DNA of 64,000 bases from Alsobacter soli (GCF_003004785.1 NZ_PVZS01000010.1:1-64000); one strand, 5' to 3'. Shown: positions 16,870 through 25,324, numbered from the stretch's first letter. Numbers and translations: made by a program. Notes: a model not told the origin generated them from the sequence alone.

Positions 16870-18015
16870 ATGGCGGGTTCGCTGGAGGGCATCAAGGTCC
16901 TGGATTTGTCGCGCTTTATTGCCGGTCCCATGTGCGGGATGCTGCTGGGGGACATGGGCGCCGACGTCGTCAAAGTGGAGCGAGCCGGCAAAGGCGAAGA
17001 CGCCCGGGTGATCGCGCCCAAGGTCGGAGGCGAGAGCCTCTACGTGATGATGTACAACCGTAACAAGCGCAGCCTGGAGCTCGATTACCGGAGCGCTGAG
17101 GGGCAGCAGCTCCTGCGTGACCTCGCCTCGAAGGCGGACATCCTCATCGAGAATTTCCGGCCAGGCACCTTGGAGAAGATGGGGTGCAGCTATGAGGAAC
17201 TCGCCGCCCTCAACCCGCGCCTGATCGTGATTCGCATCTCCGGTTTCGGCCAGACCGGACCGCACGCCCAGCGTCCCTGCTTCGATGTGATCGCCCAAGC
17301 GATGAGCGGGTTGATGGAGATCACCGGCGAGGCGGGTGGGCAGCCCGTTCCATCCGGCGCCTTCGTGGTGGACCAGGTTACGGGCCTCTACGCGACCGTC
17401 GGCGCGCTCGGCGCGCTGCACGCGCGGCAGAGCACAGGGCGGGGGCAGGTGGTCGACGCGGCGCTTCTAGACAGCGCGGTGACTCTCCTCCTGACGGCCA
17501 TCCCGGAATACGCCCTGTTCGGAAATCAGGCCACGCGAAAAGGCGCGCGCGATCGCTACTCTGCACCTGCCAACAATTATCGCTGCAAGGACGACCGCTG
17601 GGTTCACTTCAACGCGGGGAACGACGCGCTCTTCCCGCGGCTGTGTAAAGCCGCCGGACTGGACCATCTGCTCGCCGACAAGCGGTTCAACACGCATGCG
17701 GCGCGCATGGCGAACGCCGACGCGATCGAGACGATCGTGGCCGGCTGGGCCGCGCAACACGACTCGGATGTAGTCGTCGAGATCCTCGCCCGGGCCGAGG
17801 TGCCCTGCGGCAAGGTCGCCACCATCGCGGAAGTGGCCTCCAATCCGCAACTCCGCCATCGGGACCAGATCGTGGATATCGAGTACCCCAGCGTCGGGAA
17901 GGTGCCCATGCACGGCGTTACGGTGAAGCTGTCAGAGACCGCCAACAGCATCCGGCGGCGCGCGCCGCGCATCGGCGAGCATACCGCCGAGGTGTTGGCG
18001 GACTGGCTGGGCTGA
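16870..18015 (+). CDS. CaiB/BaiF (family III) CoA-transferase, copy 2
   Basis: The 381-residue protein is a close paralogue of the enzyme at 4879-6072. It has RFIAGPMCGM, GADVVKVER, ENFRPGT at 94-100, FGQTGPHAQRPCFDVIAQA and the catalytic Asp168 in FVVDQVTGLYA. The shared substrate-proximal segment suggests the two act on related acyl groups, perhaps in successive steps or on different donors. It is the second gene after lacI, with GGGGAGGAG just before the ATG, and is followed by a clear terminator. Confidence 0.93.
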   Translation: MAGSLEGIKVLDLSRFIAGPMCGMLLGDMGADVVKVERAGKGEDARVIAPKVGGESLYVMMYNRNKRSLELDYRSAEGQQLLRDLASKADILIENFRPGTLEKMGCSYEELAALNPRLIVIRISGFGQTGPHAQRPCFDVIAQAMSGLMEITGEAGGQPVPSGAFVVDQVTGLYATVGALGALHARQSTGRGQVVDAALLDSAVTLLLTAIPEYALFGNQATRKGARDRYSAPANNYRCKDDRWVHFNAGNDALFPRLCKAAGLDHLLADKRFNTHAARMANADAIETIVAGWAAQHDSDVVVEILARAEVPCGKVATIAEVASNPQLRHRDQIVDIEYPSVGKVPMHGVTVKLSETANSIRRRAPRIGEHTAEVLADWLG

Positions 18016-18040
18016 GTTGTCTCCGAAGCCGAACGACAAA

Positions 18041-18064
18041 GGGGCGCCGGTAAGCGCCCCTTTT
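18041..18064. terminator. Bidirectional rho-independent terminator between convergent genes
   Basis: A perfect 7-bp stem GGGGCGC/GCGCCCC with loop CGGTAA, followed by TTTT on the plus strand and by TTTGT on the minus strand. It separates the CaiB copy 2 gene (ends 18015) from the TPP-enzyme gene (stop at 18088), and can serve both. Confidence 0.88.
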
Positions 18065-18087
18065 CGTATTCGCGTCCGCCGCCTCGG

Positions 18088-19836
18088 TCAGACCTCCAGG
18101 GCGGGGCTACCGTCGAAGCTGGTGATGGGCGGATAGGCCTTCGGGTCCGTCACGACGTCCAGCACCGTGGTTCCGGGCCGGTCGAAGGCTTCTCGCAGGG
18201 CGCCCGCGATTCGGCCTGCTTCGTCGATACGCTCGCCGTGGCAGCCGCAGGCGCGGGCAATGGCCGCGTGGTCAACGGGCTCGAAATCGACCACATCCGT
18301 ATGGTCGCCGAAGATCACGTCCTCGGCGTGCTTCTGATAGCCGAGGATCTGGTTGTTCAGCACCGCAACGACCACATTGAGCTTCATCCGGCGGGCTGTT
18401 TCAAGCTCCGACCAGACATGGGCGAAGCCTCCGTCGCCAGACAGGCAGAAAACGCGCGCGCCAGGTCGCGCGACTTTGGCGCCAAGCGCAAACGGCAGGC
18501 CCCAGCCCAGGCCCGCGAGGCCGCGGGGAGTGATGAAACGCATGCCGGGTCGGCGGGCTCGCAGGTAGTTGGCGACCCAGATCGAGGAGTAGCTGGCGTC
18601 GGCCACCACCACGTCGTCGTCGCGCAGTTGAGCATCAAGCTCCGACATCAGCCGTTCGGGCCGAATAGGCGCGGCATCCGAGCACATCTGCGCGGCGCTT
18701 TCGTTACGCCAGGACTGGCGGCCGGCCGCGATCTGGCGCTCCAGGACCGGCCGCGCTTCGCGACGACGCGACAGGTCTCGCTGGCTCAAGGCCTGGGTTA
18801 GCGCGTCAAGCGTCAGCTTGGCGTCTCCCACCAGGCGCAGGGCTTCGTAGTTACGTCCGACCTCCATCCCGTCAACGTCGAGGTGGATGATCGTGGCGCC
18901 TTCGGGCAGCAGGCTCCAAGAATCGGTACCGTTCTGGTTGGTGCGGTTGCCCACCAGCAGGATCACGTCGGCCTCGCTCACCTGGTCCCGCAGATGGCGG
19001 GCGACGCCGCGCGTGCCCATGAAATAGCCGACCACGCCCACCGACAGGGGATGGTCCTCGCCGACCCCGCCCTTGCCCATGGCCGTCGTGGCGACGGGAA
19101 GGCTCGCCTGCTCTTGCAGGTTCGCGAGAGCGTCCTGGGCGCCTGAGAGGTGGACGCCCCCGCCGGCGATCACGAGCGGTCGCCTCGCGCTGGCGAGCAG
19201 GTCCGCCGCTTCGGCCACGCGGGCAGGGTCCGCCACGGTGCGGTCGAGTGGGAAGCGACCAAGCGCTACAGATCGGCGAGACGCGGCGTCGGACGGCATG
19301 TCGACGAAAAGGTCGATCGGGCACAGCAGCACGGCCGGGCCCATCCGTCCGGTCGCGGCCGCGGTGAACGCCATGTCAACATAGTCGTCGATGCGGTCCA
19401 CCTCCGTGACGCGCCGGACCCACTTGGCGCAGCCCTTGAAAAGCTCGATGTGGTCGAGATCCTGAAAGGCGTTCTTGTCCGTCTGCTTGCGATGGACGTC
19501 TTGGACAATGGCTACCATCGGCACGGAGGCCTTCAGCGCCTCAGCGAGGCCGGCGACGAGCAGCGTCGCGGCGGGGCCGTTCTGGGCTGTGACGACTCCC
19601 ACCCGGCCCGATACGCGGGCGTAGGCGTCGGCCATTACTGCGCCGGCGTTTTCGGTCCGGTACCCGATCTGGCGAATGCCGAACTGAGGCGCGACGAGAT
19701 GCAGGGCGGACGGGATGCTTTGGCCGAACACAGCCTCCACACCATGGCGGCGAAGCGCTGCCGCCATGACGTGGGCGCCGGATCCGTTGGCGATGCGCAG
19801 GCCGCGCGCGCGTTGCGCTTCATGCTGGGACGACAT
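18088..19836 (-). CDS. Thiamine-diphosphate-dependent enzyme (acetolactate synthase-like), copy 2
   Basis: The 582-residue protein is a second ALS-fold TPP enzyme, only distantly like the one at 7747-9429. Activating Glu62 lies in YRTENAGAVMADAYAR and the ThDP motif begins GDGGFAHVWSELETA and ends LNN. The QNGPAATLL loop replaces the usual TTGPGATNL. Two enzymes of this type under one regulon imply two alpha-keto cleavages or ring openings (inference); IolD of inositol catabolism is a precedent for ring opening by this fold. Start ATG 19836 has AGGAGG eight to nine bases upstream. It ends the A-B-TPP operon. Confidence 0.9.
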   Translation of the reverse strand: MSSQHEAQRARGLRIANGSGAHVMAAALRRHGVEAVFGQSIPSALHLVAPQFGIRQIGYRTENAGAVMADAYARVSGRVGVVTAQNGPAATLLVAGLAEALKASVPMVAIVQDVHRKQTDKNAFQDLDHIELFKGCAKWVRRVTEVDRIDDYVDMAFTAAATGRMGPAVLLCPIDLFVDMPSDAASRRSVALGRFPLDRTVADPARVAEAADLLASARRPLVIAGGGVHLSGAQDALANLQEQASLPVATTAMGKGGVGEDHPLSVGVVGYFMGTRGVARHLRDQVSEADVILLVGNRTNQNGTDSWSLLPEGATIIHLDVDGMEVGRNYEALRLVGDAKLTLDALTQALSQRDLSRRREARPVLERQIAAGRQSWRNESAAQMCSDAAPIRPERLMSELDAQLRDDDVVVADASYSSIWVANYLRARRPGMRFITPRGLAGLGWGLPFALGAKVARPGARVFCLSGDGGFAHVWSELETARRMKLNVVVAVLNNQILGYQKHAEDVIFGDHTDVVDFEPVDHAAIARACGCHGERIDEAGRIAGALREAFDRPGTTVLDVVTDPKAYPPITSFDGSPALEV

Positions 19837-19879
19837 CAAGGTTTCCTCCTCGTGGCTGGCGTTGGGCGCCGCGTTCGGT

Positions 19880-20704
19880 TCAGACCCGCATCATCACGCC
19901 GCTCGGGTCGATGACCTCGCGCAGGAGGCTCAACTCCTCATAAGTCGGCGCCTGGGTGACCGGGATGTCCCCTTGCGGGAGCGCGGGCTCGAAGCCCATG
20001 CGCGAGAGTACGTCTTCGGCGGAAACGCCGGGGTGCAGCGAGCGAAGGCGCATCGCGCCCTCGGCTCCAAAGTCGAACACGGCCTTGTCGGTCACCACAA
20101 GGGCGGGCCCGGGACCGGGCAGGCCGAACTCGCTGCGCGGCGTCCCCCGCACGCGGTGGCCGACGCTGGTCACGAAGTCCACCTGCTCAACGAAGGTGCG
20201 GCGGTCGAGATCGACCACGATGATGGGCTTGCGCACGAAGGCGAGGTGCTCGGGCTGCGCCAGGCATCCGACCAATCTGACGCTCGGCTGGGCGTATTCG
20301 CCGATTGCCGTGATGTTCAGGTTGCCGTAGCGATCGACCTGCGCGGCGGATTCAAACGACACGTCGAAGCGGCTGCGGGCGAGCATGTCGCATTTGAAGC
20401 CGGTGTCGGCGGGGCATGCGGCAGCCTGCCAGCGAGTTAGGCTGTCCTGGCGCAGGTTATCCGGCATTCTGGAGAGGTCTGGGTCCAGAAGATTGCCCCA
20501 GTAGACGGTGGCCCCGGGCGCTTGCCTCAGTTGGGCGAGGCGGGCGGCGGTGAGCGGAATGCCGACCGCCAGCGTGAACGCGCGGCCGTTGGTGCCCACG
20601 CCGACAAAGATCAGGTCGTCATCGCGAATCTCGCGGGCGATGACGCAGGCAGCGAGTTCGTTGACGGTGAAGCCGGAGGGACCGGTGGCGATTGATGCGC
20701 TCAT
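19880..20704 (-). CDS. Family I CoA-transferase-like B subunit lacking the catalytic Glu (IpdB-like), second copy
   Basis: This 274-residue B-type subunit resembles the one at 326-1144 more than the one at 13095-13868. It has LVGCLAQPEHLAFV in place of the GSGGAN loop and VDFVTSVGHRV, SLHPGVSAEDVL and a terminal VIDPSGV. Its catalytic Glu position holds Trp69 or Gly70, depending on how the short gap near DPD is placed. It is predicted to be a hydrolase-type rather than a transferase-type subunit by analogy with IpdB. It begins 3 bases after the A-gene stop. Confidence 0.85.
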   Translation of the reverse strand: MSASIATGPSGFTVNELAACVIAREIRDDDLIFVGVGTNGRAFTLAVGIPLTAARLAQLRQAPGATVYWGNLLDPDLSRMPDNLRQDSLTRWQAAACPADTGFKCDMLARSRFDVSFESAAQVDRYGNLNITAIGEYAQPSVRLVGCLAQPEHLAFVRKPIIVVDLDRRTFVEQVDFVTSVGHRVRGTPRSEFGLPGPGPALVVTDKAVFDFGAEGAMRLRSLHPGVSAEDVLSRMGFEPALPQGDIPVTQAPTYEELSLLREVIDPSGVMMRV

Positions 20705-20707
20705 GCG

Positions 20708-21598
20708 TCAGCCCTGCTGAACGGAAAGGGAGGGGAGGCGCGCAGCGGCGCCGCTGGCCTGGAGGTATTCGTCGTGCGTCCGAGGGGTGCGGACGTAGCG
20801 GTCGAGGTAGGAGCCCATGGAATCTGGAGTCTTGGCGTGATCGAGGTAGAGCCGTAGGTGCTCTTCGTCTTCGTCGTAGAGGGAATCACAGGCGACCGGG
20901 TGGGCGCCGTGTGGAACCTCGACGATGGCCTCGACCCATTGACCCGGGATGTAGGTGAGGGTCGGCTGCGCCTTGACCTGCTCGTGAGGAATGATCTTTT
21001 CGACAGTCACGATGAGGCGCCGAGCCCCGCTCGCCATAAGTTGGTCGATGTCGTCGCTGTCGCGCACCACGGGCCACTGGACGTTGCCATACCGGTCGCC
21101 CGCATAGCCATGGATGATGGTGAAGTCCGCTTCGGCGGCAGCCACGGCGTGTAGCTTGTCGCCCGTGAACGGGCAGGCCATGGGCCGGATCTGCTCCGGG
21201 TTGCGGGTGGCCATGTCGGAACCAAGCAGCGACCGGACCGGCATGAAGGCCAGCCCCGCTGCCGCGGCGCGGAACCGGGCCACGATGGCGCACTCCGAAA
21301 AATCGCGCACGGTGATGGCGCCGCTCTGGACTCCGCGCCGGAAGTTGGGCGCGAGGCCGTGGCTGAACATGCCGGCATAGATGCCCTCCCAGCGCCGGAC
21401 GGCTCCGGCGGCGGCCAACATGTCCGTCGCCGTCGTCGTCGCCCAGGTCAGCAACGTCAGGTCCTTCACGCCGCGGCGAATGAGTTCACGGACGGCGGCG
21501 TTGGGCTGGCGCCGCAGCAGGCTTCCGCCAATCGCCAGCGTCGCTCCGGATTGCACAGGGGCCAGTGCGGCTTCGAGAGAAACAAGCTTGTTCTTCAT
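20708..21598 (-). CDS. Family I CoA-transferase-like A subunit (IpdA-like), second copy
   Basis: The 296-residue A subunit begins KNKLVSLEAALAPVQSG and carries Glu102 in V-R-D-F-S-E, the position that is Glu107 in the A subunit at 1141-2049 and His105 in the transferase-type A subunit. Other family segments are AGLAFMPVRSLLGSD and VPHGAHPVACDSLYDED. It leads a three-gene operon with the Glu-less B subunit and the second TPP enzyme. Upstream, in the region shared with the third importer, lies a short palindrome related to the LacI-type operator. Confidence 0.87.
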   Translation of the reverse strand: MKNKLVSLEAALAPVQSGATLAIGGSLLRRQPNAAVRELIRRGVKDLTLLTWATTTATDMLAAAGAVRRWEGIYAGMFSHGLAPNFRRGVQSGAITVRDFSECAIVARFRAAAAGLAFMPVRSLLGSDMATRNPEQIRPMACPFTGDKLHAVAAAEADFTIIHGYAGDRYGNVQWPVVRDSDDIDQLMASGARRLIVTVEKIIPHEQVKAQPTLTYIPGQWVEAIVEVPHGAHPVACDSLYDEDEEHLRLYLDHAKTPDSMGSYLDRYVRTPRTHDEYLQASGAAARLPSLSVQQG

Positions 21599-21687
21599 GG
21601 CGGCTCCCGACAGGGGTGGGGCGCGCGACGCCCCTGAGATTTCCGATTGATTCGCCGCCTTGCTTTTTCGGCTTGCGCGGATCGTAC

Positions 21688-21699
21688 AAAAACGTTTTT
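21688..21699. promoter_or_regulatory. Short LacI-type operator-like palindrome
   Basis: A perfect 12-bp palindrome AAAAACGTTTTT, matching the right half of the 23-bp operator (GAAAACGTTTC) but without a clear left half. It sits in the divergent region between the A-B-TPP operon (start 21598) and the third importer (start 21777). It may be a weaker site for the same repressor. Confidence 0.6.
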
Positions 21700-21765
21700 A
21701 TATCGGTCACGCGCCGCGCCACAAGCCTGAAAATCAGAGCGCGCCTGCATGAAAGCAGATGTCGT

Positions 21766-21779
21766 GGGAGGAATGATTG
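21766..21779 (+). promoter_or_regulatory. Ribosome binding site that decides a TTG start
   Basis: GGGAGG ends six bases before a TTG at 21777-21779, which opens the ATPase reading frame. The nearby ATG at 21773 is in another frame and stops after nine codons at 21800-21802. The next in-frame ATG is past the first strands of the nucleotide-binding domain, so the TTG is the credible start. Confidence 0.7.
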
Positions 21780-23291
21780 GCCGCTGGCCCGCCCTTTCTT
21801 GAAGCGCGCAATATCGGAAAGCGATTTCCGGGCGTTGTTGCGCTCGACCAAGTGTCCATTTCCGTCGAACGTGGGCAAATTCATGCGCTGATCGGAGAGA
21901 ACGGCGCTGGCAAGTCCACGCTGATGAAGATCCTGGACGGCATCTACAAGCCGGACGAGGGCGAGATCTTGCTGGATGGCAAGGCCGTCGTGGTCGCCAG
22001 CCCCTTCATCGCGCTTGGCCTGGGTATCAGCATGGTGCACCAGGAGCCCAAGCTGTGCGATCCTCTATCTATCTCAGAAAACGTTTTTATGGGAAGGCTG
22101 CCCCGGACATCGTGGGGCCGCGTGGACTGGGCCAAGGCTAACGCCCAATGTGAGAAGCTGCTTGCGCGCGTGGGCCTGCGCCTGGATCCCCGCATGCCTG
22201 TCGAAGCGCTCTCGATCGCACAGCGCCAGCTGATCCAGCTCGCCAAGGCGCTGGCGTTCGATGCGCGGCTGATCATACTCGATGAACCAACCGCAAGCCT
22301 GACGCCTGTGGAGGTGGACCGCCTTTTCGCAATCGTCCAGGCGCTGCAGGCGGAGGGGGTCAGCTTCCTCTATATCTCGCACCATCTGGACGAGATCTTC
22401 CGCATCGCATCGCGCGTCACGGTGCTCAAGGACGGCCGGAAGGTGTCGACGATATCGGTCGCCGAGACCAACAAGGACGCGCTCATCGGCTTGATGGTTG
22501 GCCGCGACCTCGGCGAACGCTTCCCGGAGAAGGGGCGGGCGCCCGGCAGGCCGGTGCTGGAGGCGCAGGACATCTCGGGCAAGGGCTTTCGAGACGCCAG
22601 CCTCACCCTGCGCGCGGGCGAGATCGTCGGCCTCTCCGGTCTTGTCGGCGCGGGCCGCACTGAGCTCGCCCGGGCGCTGTTTGGGGCCGATCCTATCGCC
22701 CGAGGGCGCATCCTGATTGACGGCCATGTCGTCTCGCTGCGCAGCCCGGCAGACGCCATCCGTCGGGGCGTGGCCTATATCGCAGAAGATCGGCGCGACG
22801 GCCTGTTCATGCCGCTGTCGGTGCGCGAGAACATTGCGCTCGCCGCGCCCGAGAAGCACAGCCGTCTCGGCGTGCTCGAACCTCGCAAGCAGGCGCAGCA
22901 AGCGCGTTCGTTCATTGGTCGCCTCAACGTTCGCACGCCCCACTCCGAGCAGCGGATCGCCTTGCTCAGCGGTGGCAACCAACAGAAGTGCATCCTCGCC
23001 CGCTGGCTCCTGAAGGGCGTCCGTGTCCTCATTCTCGACGAGCCGACGCGCGGCATCGACGTTGGCGCCAAGCGCGAGATCTACGCGCTCGTCGACCAGC
23101 TCGCCCGTGAGGGCATGGCGGTCCTGCTCATCTCATCCGAACTGCCTGAAATATTGGGCATGGCCGACCGCGTTCTCGTGATGAGCGGCGGGCGCATCAC
23201 GGGCGAGGTAGAAGGCCAACGTGCCACCGAGGAGCGCCTGCTCGCCCTCGCCCTGCCTACTGAATCTCCGAAGCAAGAGCTGCACGCATGA
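21777..23291 (+). CDS. Double-domain sugar ABC transporter ATPase (RbsA/MglA-like)
   Basis: The 504-residue protein has two fused nucleotide-binding domains, as in RbsA and MglA. Domain 1 has Walker A GENGAGKST and the relaxed signature LSIAQRQ. Domain 2 has a degenerate Walker A, GLVGAGRTELARA, and signature LSGGNQQK with Walker B VLILDEPTRGID. This asymmetry is normal for the family. It differs from the half-size ATPases of the other two importers in the island. The start is TTG with a strong ribosome site. The stop overlaps the permease start by 4 bases (ATGA). Confidence 0.93.
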   Translation: MAAGPPFLEARNIGKRFPGVVALDQVSISVERGQIHALIGENGAGKSTLMKILDGIYKPDEGEILLDGKAVVVASPFIALGLGISMVHQEPKLCDPLSISENVFMGRLPRTSWGRVDWAKANAQCEKLLARVGLRLDPRMPVEALSIAQRQLIQLAKALAFDARLIILDEPTASLTPVEVDRLFAIVQALQAEGVSFLYISHHLDEIFRIASRVTVLKDGRKVSTISVAETNKDALIGLMVGRDLGERFPEKGRAPGRPVLEAQDISGKGFRDASLTLRAGEIVGLSGLVGAGRTELARALFGADPIARGRILIDGHVVSLRSPADAIRRGVAYIAEDRRDGLFMPLSVRENIALAAPEKHSRLGVLEPRKQAQQARSFIGRLNVRTPHSEQRIALLSGGNQQKCILARWLLKGVRVLILDEPTRGIDVGAKREIYALVDQLAREGMAVLLISSELPEILGMADRVLVMSGGRITGEVEGQRATEERLLALALPTESPKQELHA

Positions 23292-24277
23292 CCGACACCG
23301 CCATCACGGAAAGCGCGAGCGCTTCCACGTCCGCGAAGCCCGGCCACGGCGGCGCCATGGGCTTCCTGGTTCGCTATAGCAACGTGCTCGCGCTCGTACT
23401 GCTGTTGGTCGCGGCGAGTCTGCTGTCGCCATATTTCCTGTCCTCTCGAAACATCCTGAACGTCCTGCGCGGGGCCACGATGATCGGCCTCGTGAGCATC
23501 GGGATGACCTTCGTCATCCTGAACAGGGGCATCGACCTTTCCGCCGGCTCGATTGTCGGGCTATCGGCCGCCCTGATGGCTGCATTCGCGCCTTATGGGG
23601 TGGGCGTGGCTGCGCTCGTTGGCGTCGCCGCAGGCGTCGCCGTGGGTGTCGCGAACGGCCTGCTCATCACTCGCCTAAGGCTGCAGCCATTCATTGCGAC
23701 GCTGAGCACGATGATCTTCGTGCGGGGTCTCGTCTACATCTACACGGAAGGAAGCAACATCATCGTCCGGGACGCCTCGGCCGCCTTCTCCTATCTCGGC
23801 TCGGGCTTCCTCGGCCCGGTACCGTTCCCGGTCGTCCTGTTCGCGATCGTCTGGCTGATCGCCGCGCTGACGCTGCGCTACACCGTTTTCGGTCGAACGA
23901 TTTACGCGGTGGGCGCCAACGAGGAAGCGGCGCGGCTCTCGGGTATCGCCGTCGAGCGCAACAAGGTGCAGGTCTATACCGTCAGCGGGCTCCTGGCCGG
24001 CCTGGCCGGTGTGGTCCTGGCAAGCCGGTTGACCGTGGGCGAGCCAAACGCTGGCACGCTCTACGAGCTCGACGCCATCGCCGCCACTCTGATCGGCGGC
24101 ACCACATTCGACGGCGGCGTGGGCGGAGTCGGGGGCACGGTGCTCGGCGTGCTGATCCTGGCCTTCCTGTCGAACGTGCTCAACCTGCTGAACGTGTCCC
24201 CCTACTCACAAATGCTGCTGAAGGGCGTGATCATCGTCCTGGCCGTGGTCATGAGCGAATGGAGAAAGCGGCGCTGA
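23288..24277 (+). CDS. Sugar-type ABC transporter permease (RbsC-like), third system
   Basis: This 329-residue inner-membrane protein has about ten hydrophobic segments, the GMTFVILNRGIDLSAGS motif near residue 80 and LIGGTTFDGGVGG near residue 270. It belongs to BPD_transp_2. Translation is coupled to the ATPase by a 4-base overlap, and the binding protein follows after 22 bases, making a complete third importer. Confidence 0.93.
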   Translation: MTDTAITESASASTSAKPGHGGAMGFLVRYSNVLALVLLLVAASLLSPYFLSSRNILNVLRGATMIGLVSIGMTFVILNRGIDLSAGSIVGLSAALMAAFAPYGVGVAALVGVAAGVAVGVANGLLITRLRLQPFIATLSTMIFVRGLVYIYTEGSNIIVRDASAAFSYLGSGFLGPVPFPVVLFAIVWLIAALTLRYTVFGRTIYAVGANEEAARLSGIAVERNKVQVYTVSGLLAGLAGVVLASRLTVGEPNAGTLYELDAIAATLIGGTTFDGGVGGVGGTVLGVLILAFLSNVLNLLNVSPYSQMLLKGVIIVLAVVMSEWRKRR

Positions 24278-24299
24278 AGCCCGCATTGGAGGAGGAACG

Positions 24300-25310
24300 A
24301 TGACTCAAGACACCTTTGGGCGAGGGAGCCGCCGAGAAATCCTGAAGTGGGGCGCTGGCGCAGCGGCTTTCGCCACCGCTCCCGCGATCTGGGGAAGCCA
24401 GTCATTCGCCCAGGCGGTTCAGGGCAAGACCGTTGGATTCACCATGTCCTTTTCCAACACGGAGTGGATCAAGCAGCAGCAGGCGGGCGTTGAAGAGACG
24501 GCTAAGAAGTACGGCCTCAAGACCGTGGTTTATGACGCCAATGATCAGCCGGCCAAGCAGATCCGCGACATAGAAGACCTCATTGTCCGCAACGTGGACG
24601 TGATCATCATTTCCACCTACTACGCCGAGGCGATCACGCCGGCCGTGAAGCAGATCAACGAGGCCAAGATCCCGATCGTGGTGCTCAGCTCTCCCCTCGC
24701 CGGCAGCGTGGACTACGCCTGTCACTTGGCGACGGACACCCTGGCGACCTCGCGCTCGGCGGGCGAGTATTACGTGAAGAAGCTCGGCGGCAAGGGTATG
24801 GTGGCCCAGATTGAGGGCAAGCCGGGGTCGGTCATCAATCAGCAGCGCGGCAAAGGCTGGCGCGAGGTGATTGACCAAAACCCGGGCATCAAAGTCGTAG
24901 GCCACATCGTCGCCAACTACGACCGCACGCAGGCAATCAAGGGCATGGAGGACATGCTCCAGGCCAACAAGCAGATCGATGCGGTCTACTGCCACAACGA
25001 CGACATGGCGCTCGGAGCCGTGCGCGCCGCCAAAGAGGCGGGCCGCAAGGATCAGATCTGGTTCACGGGCTACGACGGGCTCACCGTGGAAGCGTTGGAA
25101 GGCATCTACAAGGGTGATCTTGAGGCCGTTTGGGAATACCTGCCCTTTGGCGCCGAAGGCGTCGAGGCAGCCGTGCAGATCCTTCGCGGCAAGCCGATCA
25201 AGAAGACCATCGCTTTCGAGTCGCCGCTCATCACCAAGGCGAACGTAACCGATTGGTATGACCCGGAGAGCCGCAAGAGAAAAGTCCTGCCCTCCCGCTT
25301 GACCTTCTGA
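24300..25310 (+). CDS. Sugar-type ABC transporter binding protein with a twin-arginine-like leader
   Basis: The 336-residue Peripla_BP_4 protein begins with GSRREILKWGAGAAAFATAP, an S-R-R-E-I-L pattern followed by a mild hydrophobic stretch and a QSFAQA cleavage region. That is a Tat-type rather than a Sec-type signal, and differs from the other two binding proteins here. The mature part shows VDVIIISTYYAEAITP, MVAQIEGKPGSVINQQR and YCHNDDMALGAV. The last segment is close to RbsB-type ligand loops. GGAGGA lies just before the ATG. Confidence 0.9.
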   Translation: MTQDTFGRGSRREILKWGAGAAAFATAPAIWGSQSFAQAVQGKTVGFTMSFSNTEWIKQQQAGVEETAKKYGLKTVVYDANDQPAKQIRDIEDLIVRNVDVIIISTYYAEAITPAVKQINEAKIPIVVLSSPLAGSVDYACHLATDTLATSRSAGEYYVKKLGGKGMVAQIEGKPGSVINQQRGKGWREVIDQNPGIKVVGHIVANYDRTQAIKGMEDMLQANKQIDAVYCHNDDMALGAVRAAKEAGRKDQIWFTGYDGLTVEALEGIYKGDLEAVWEYLPFGAEGVEAAVQILRGKPIKKTIAFESPLITKANVTDWYDPESRKRKVLPSRLTF

Positions 25311-25324
25311 GCTCCCCGCCCTGA

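Noticed and set aside
22077-22089. Match to the right half of the LacI-type operator (GAAAACGTTTTTA) inside the third importer's ATPase gene
   Set aside because: It encodes the normal E-N-V-F segment of the ATPase and has no left half. It is probably coincidence, though its closeness to the operator half-site could be tested.
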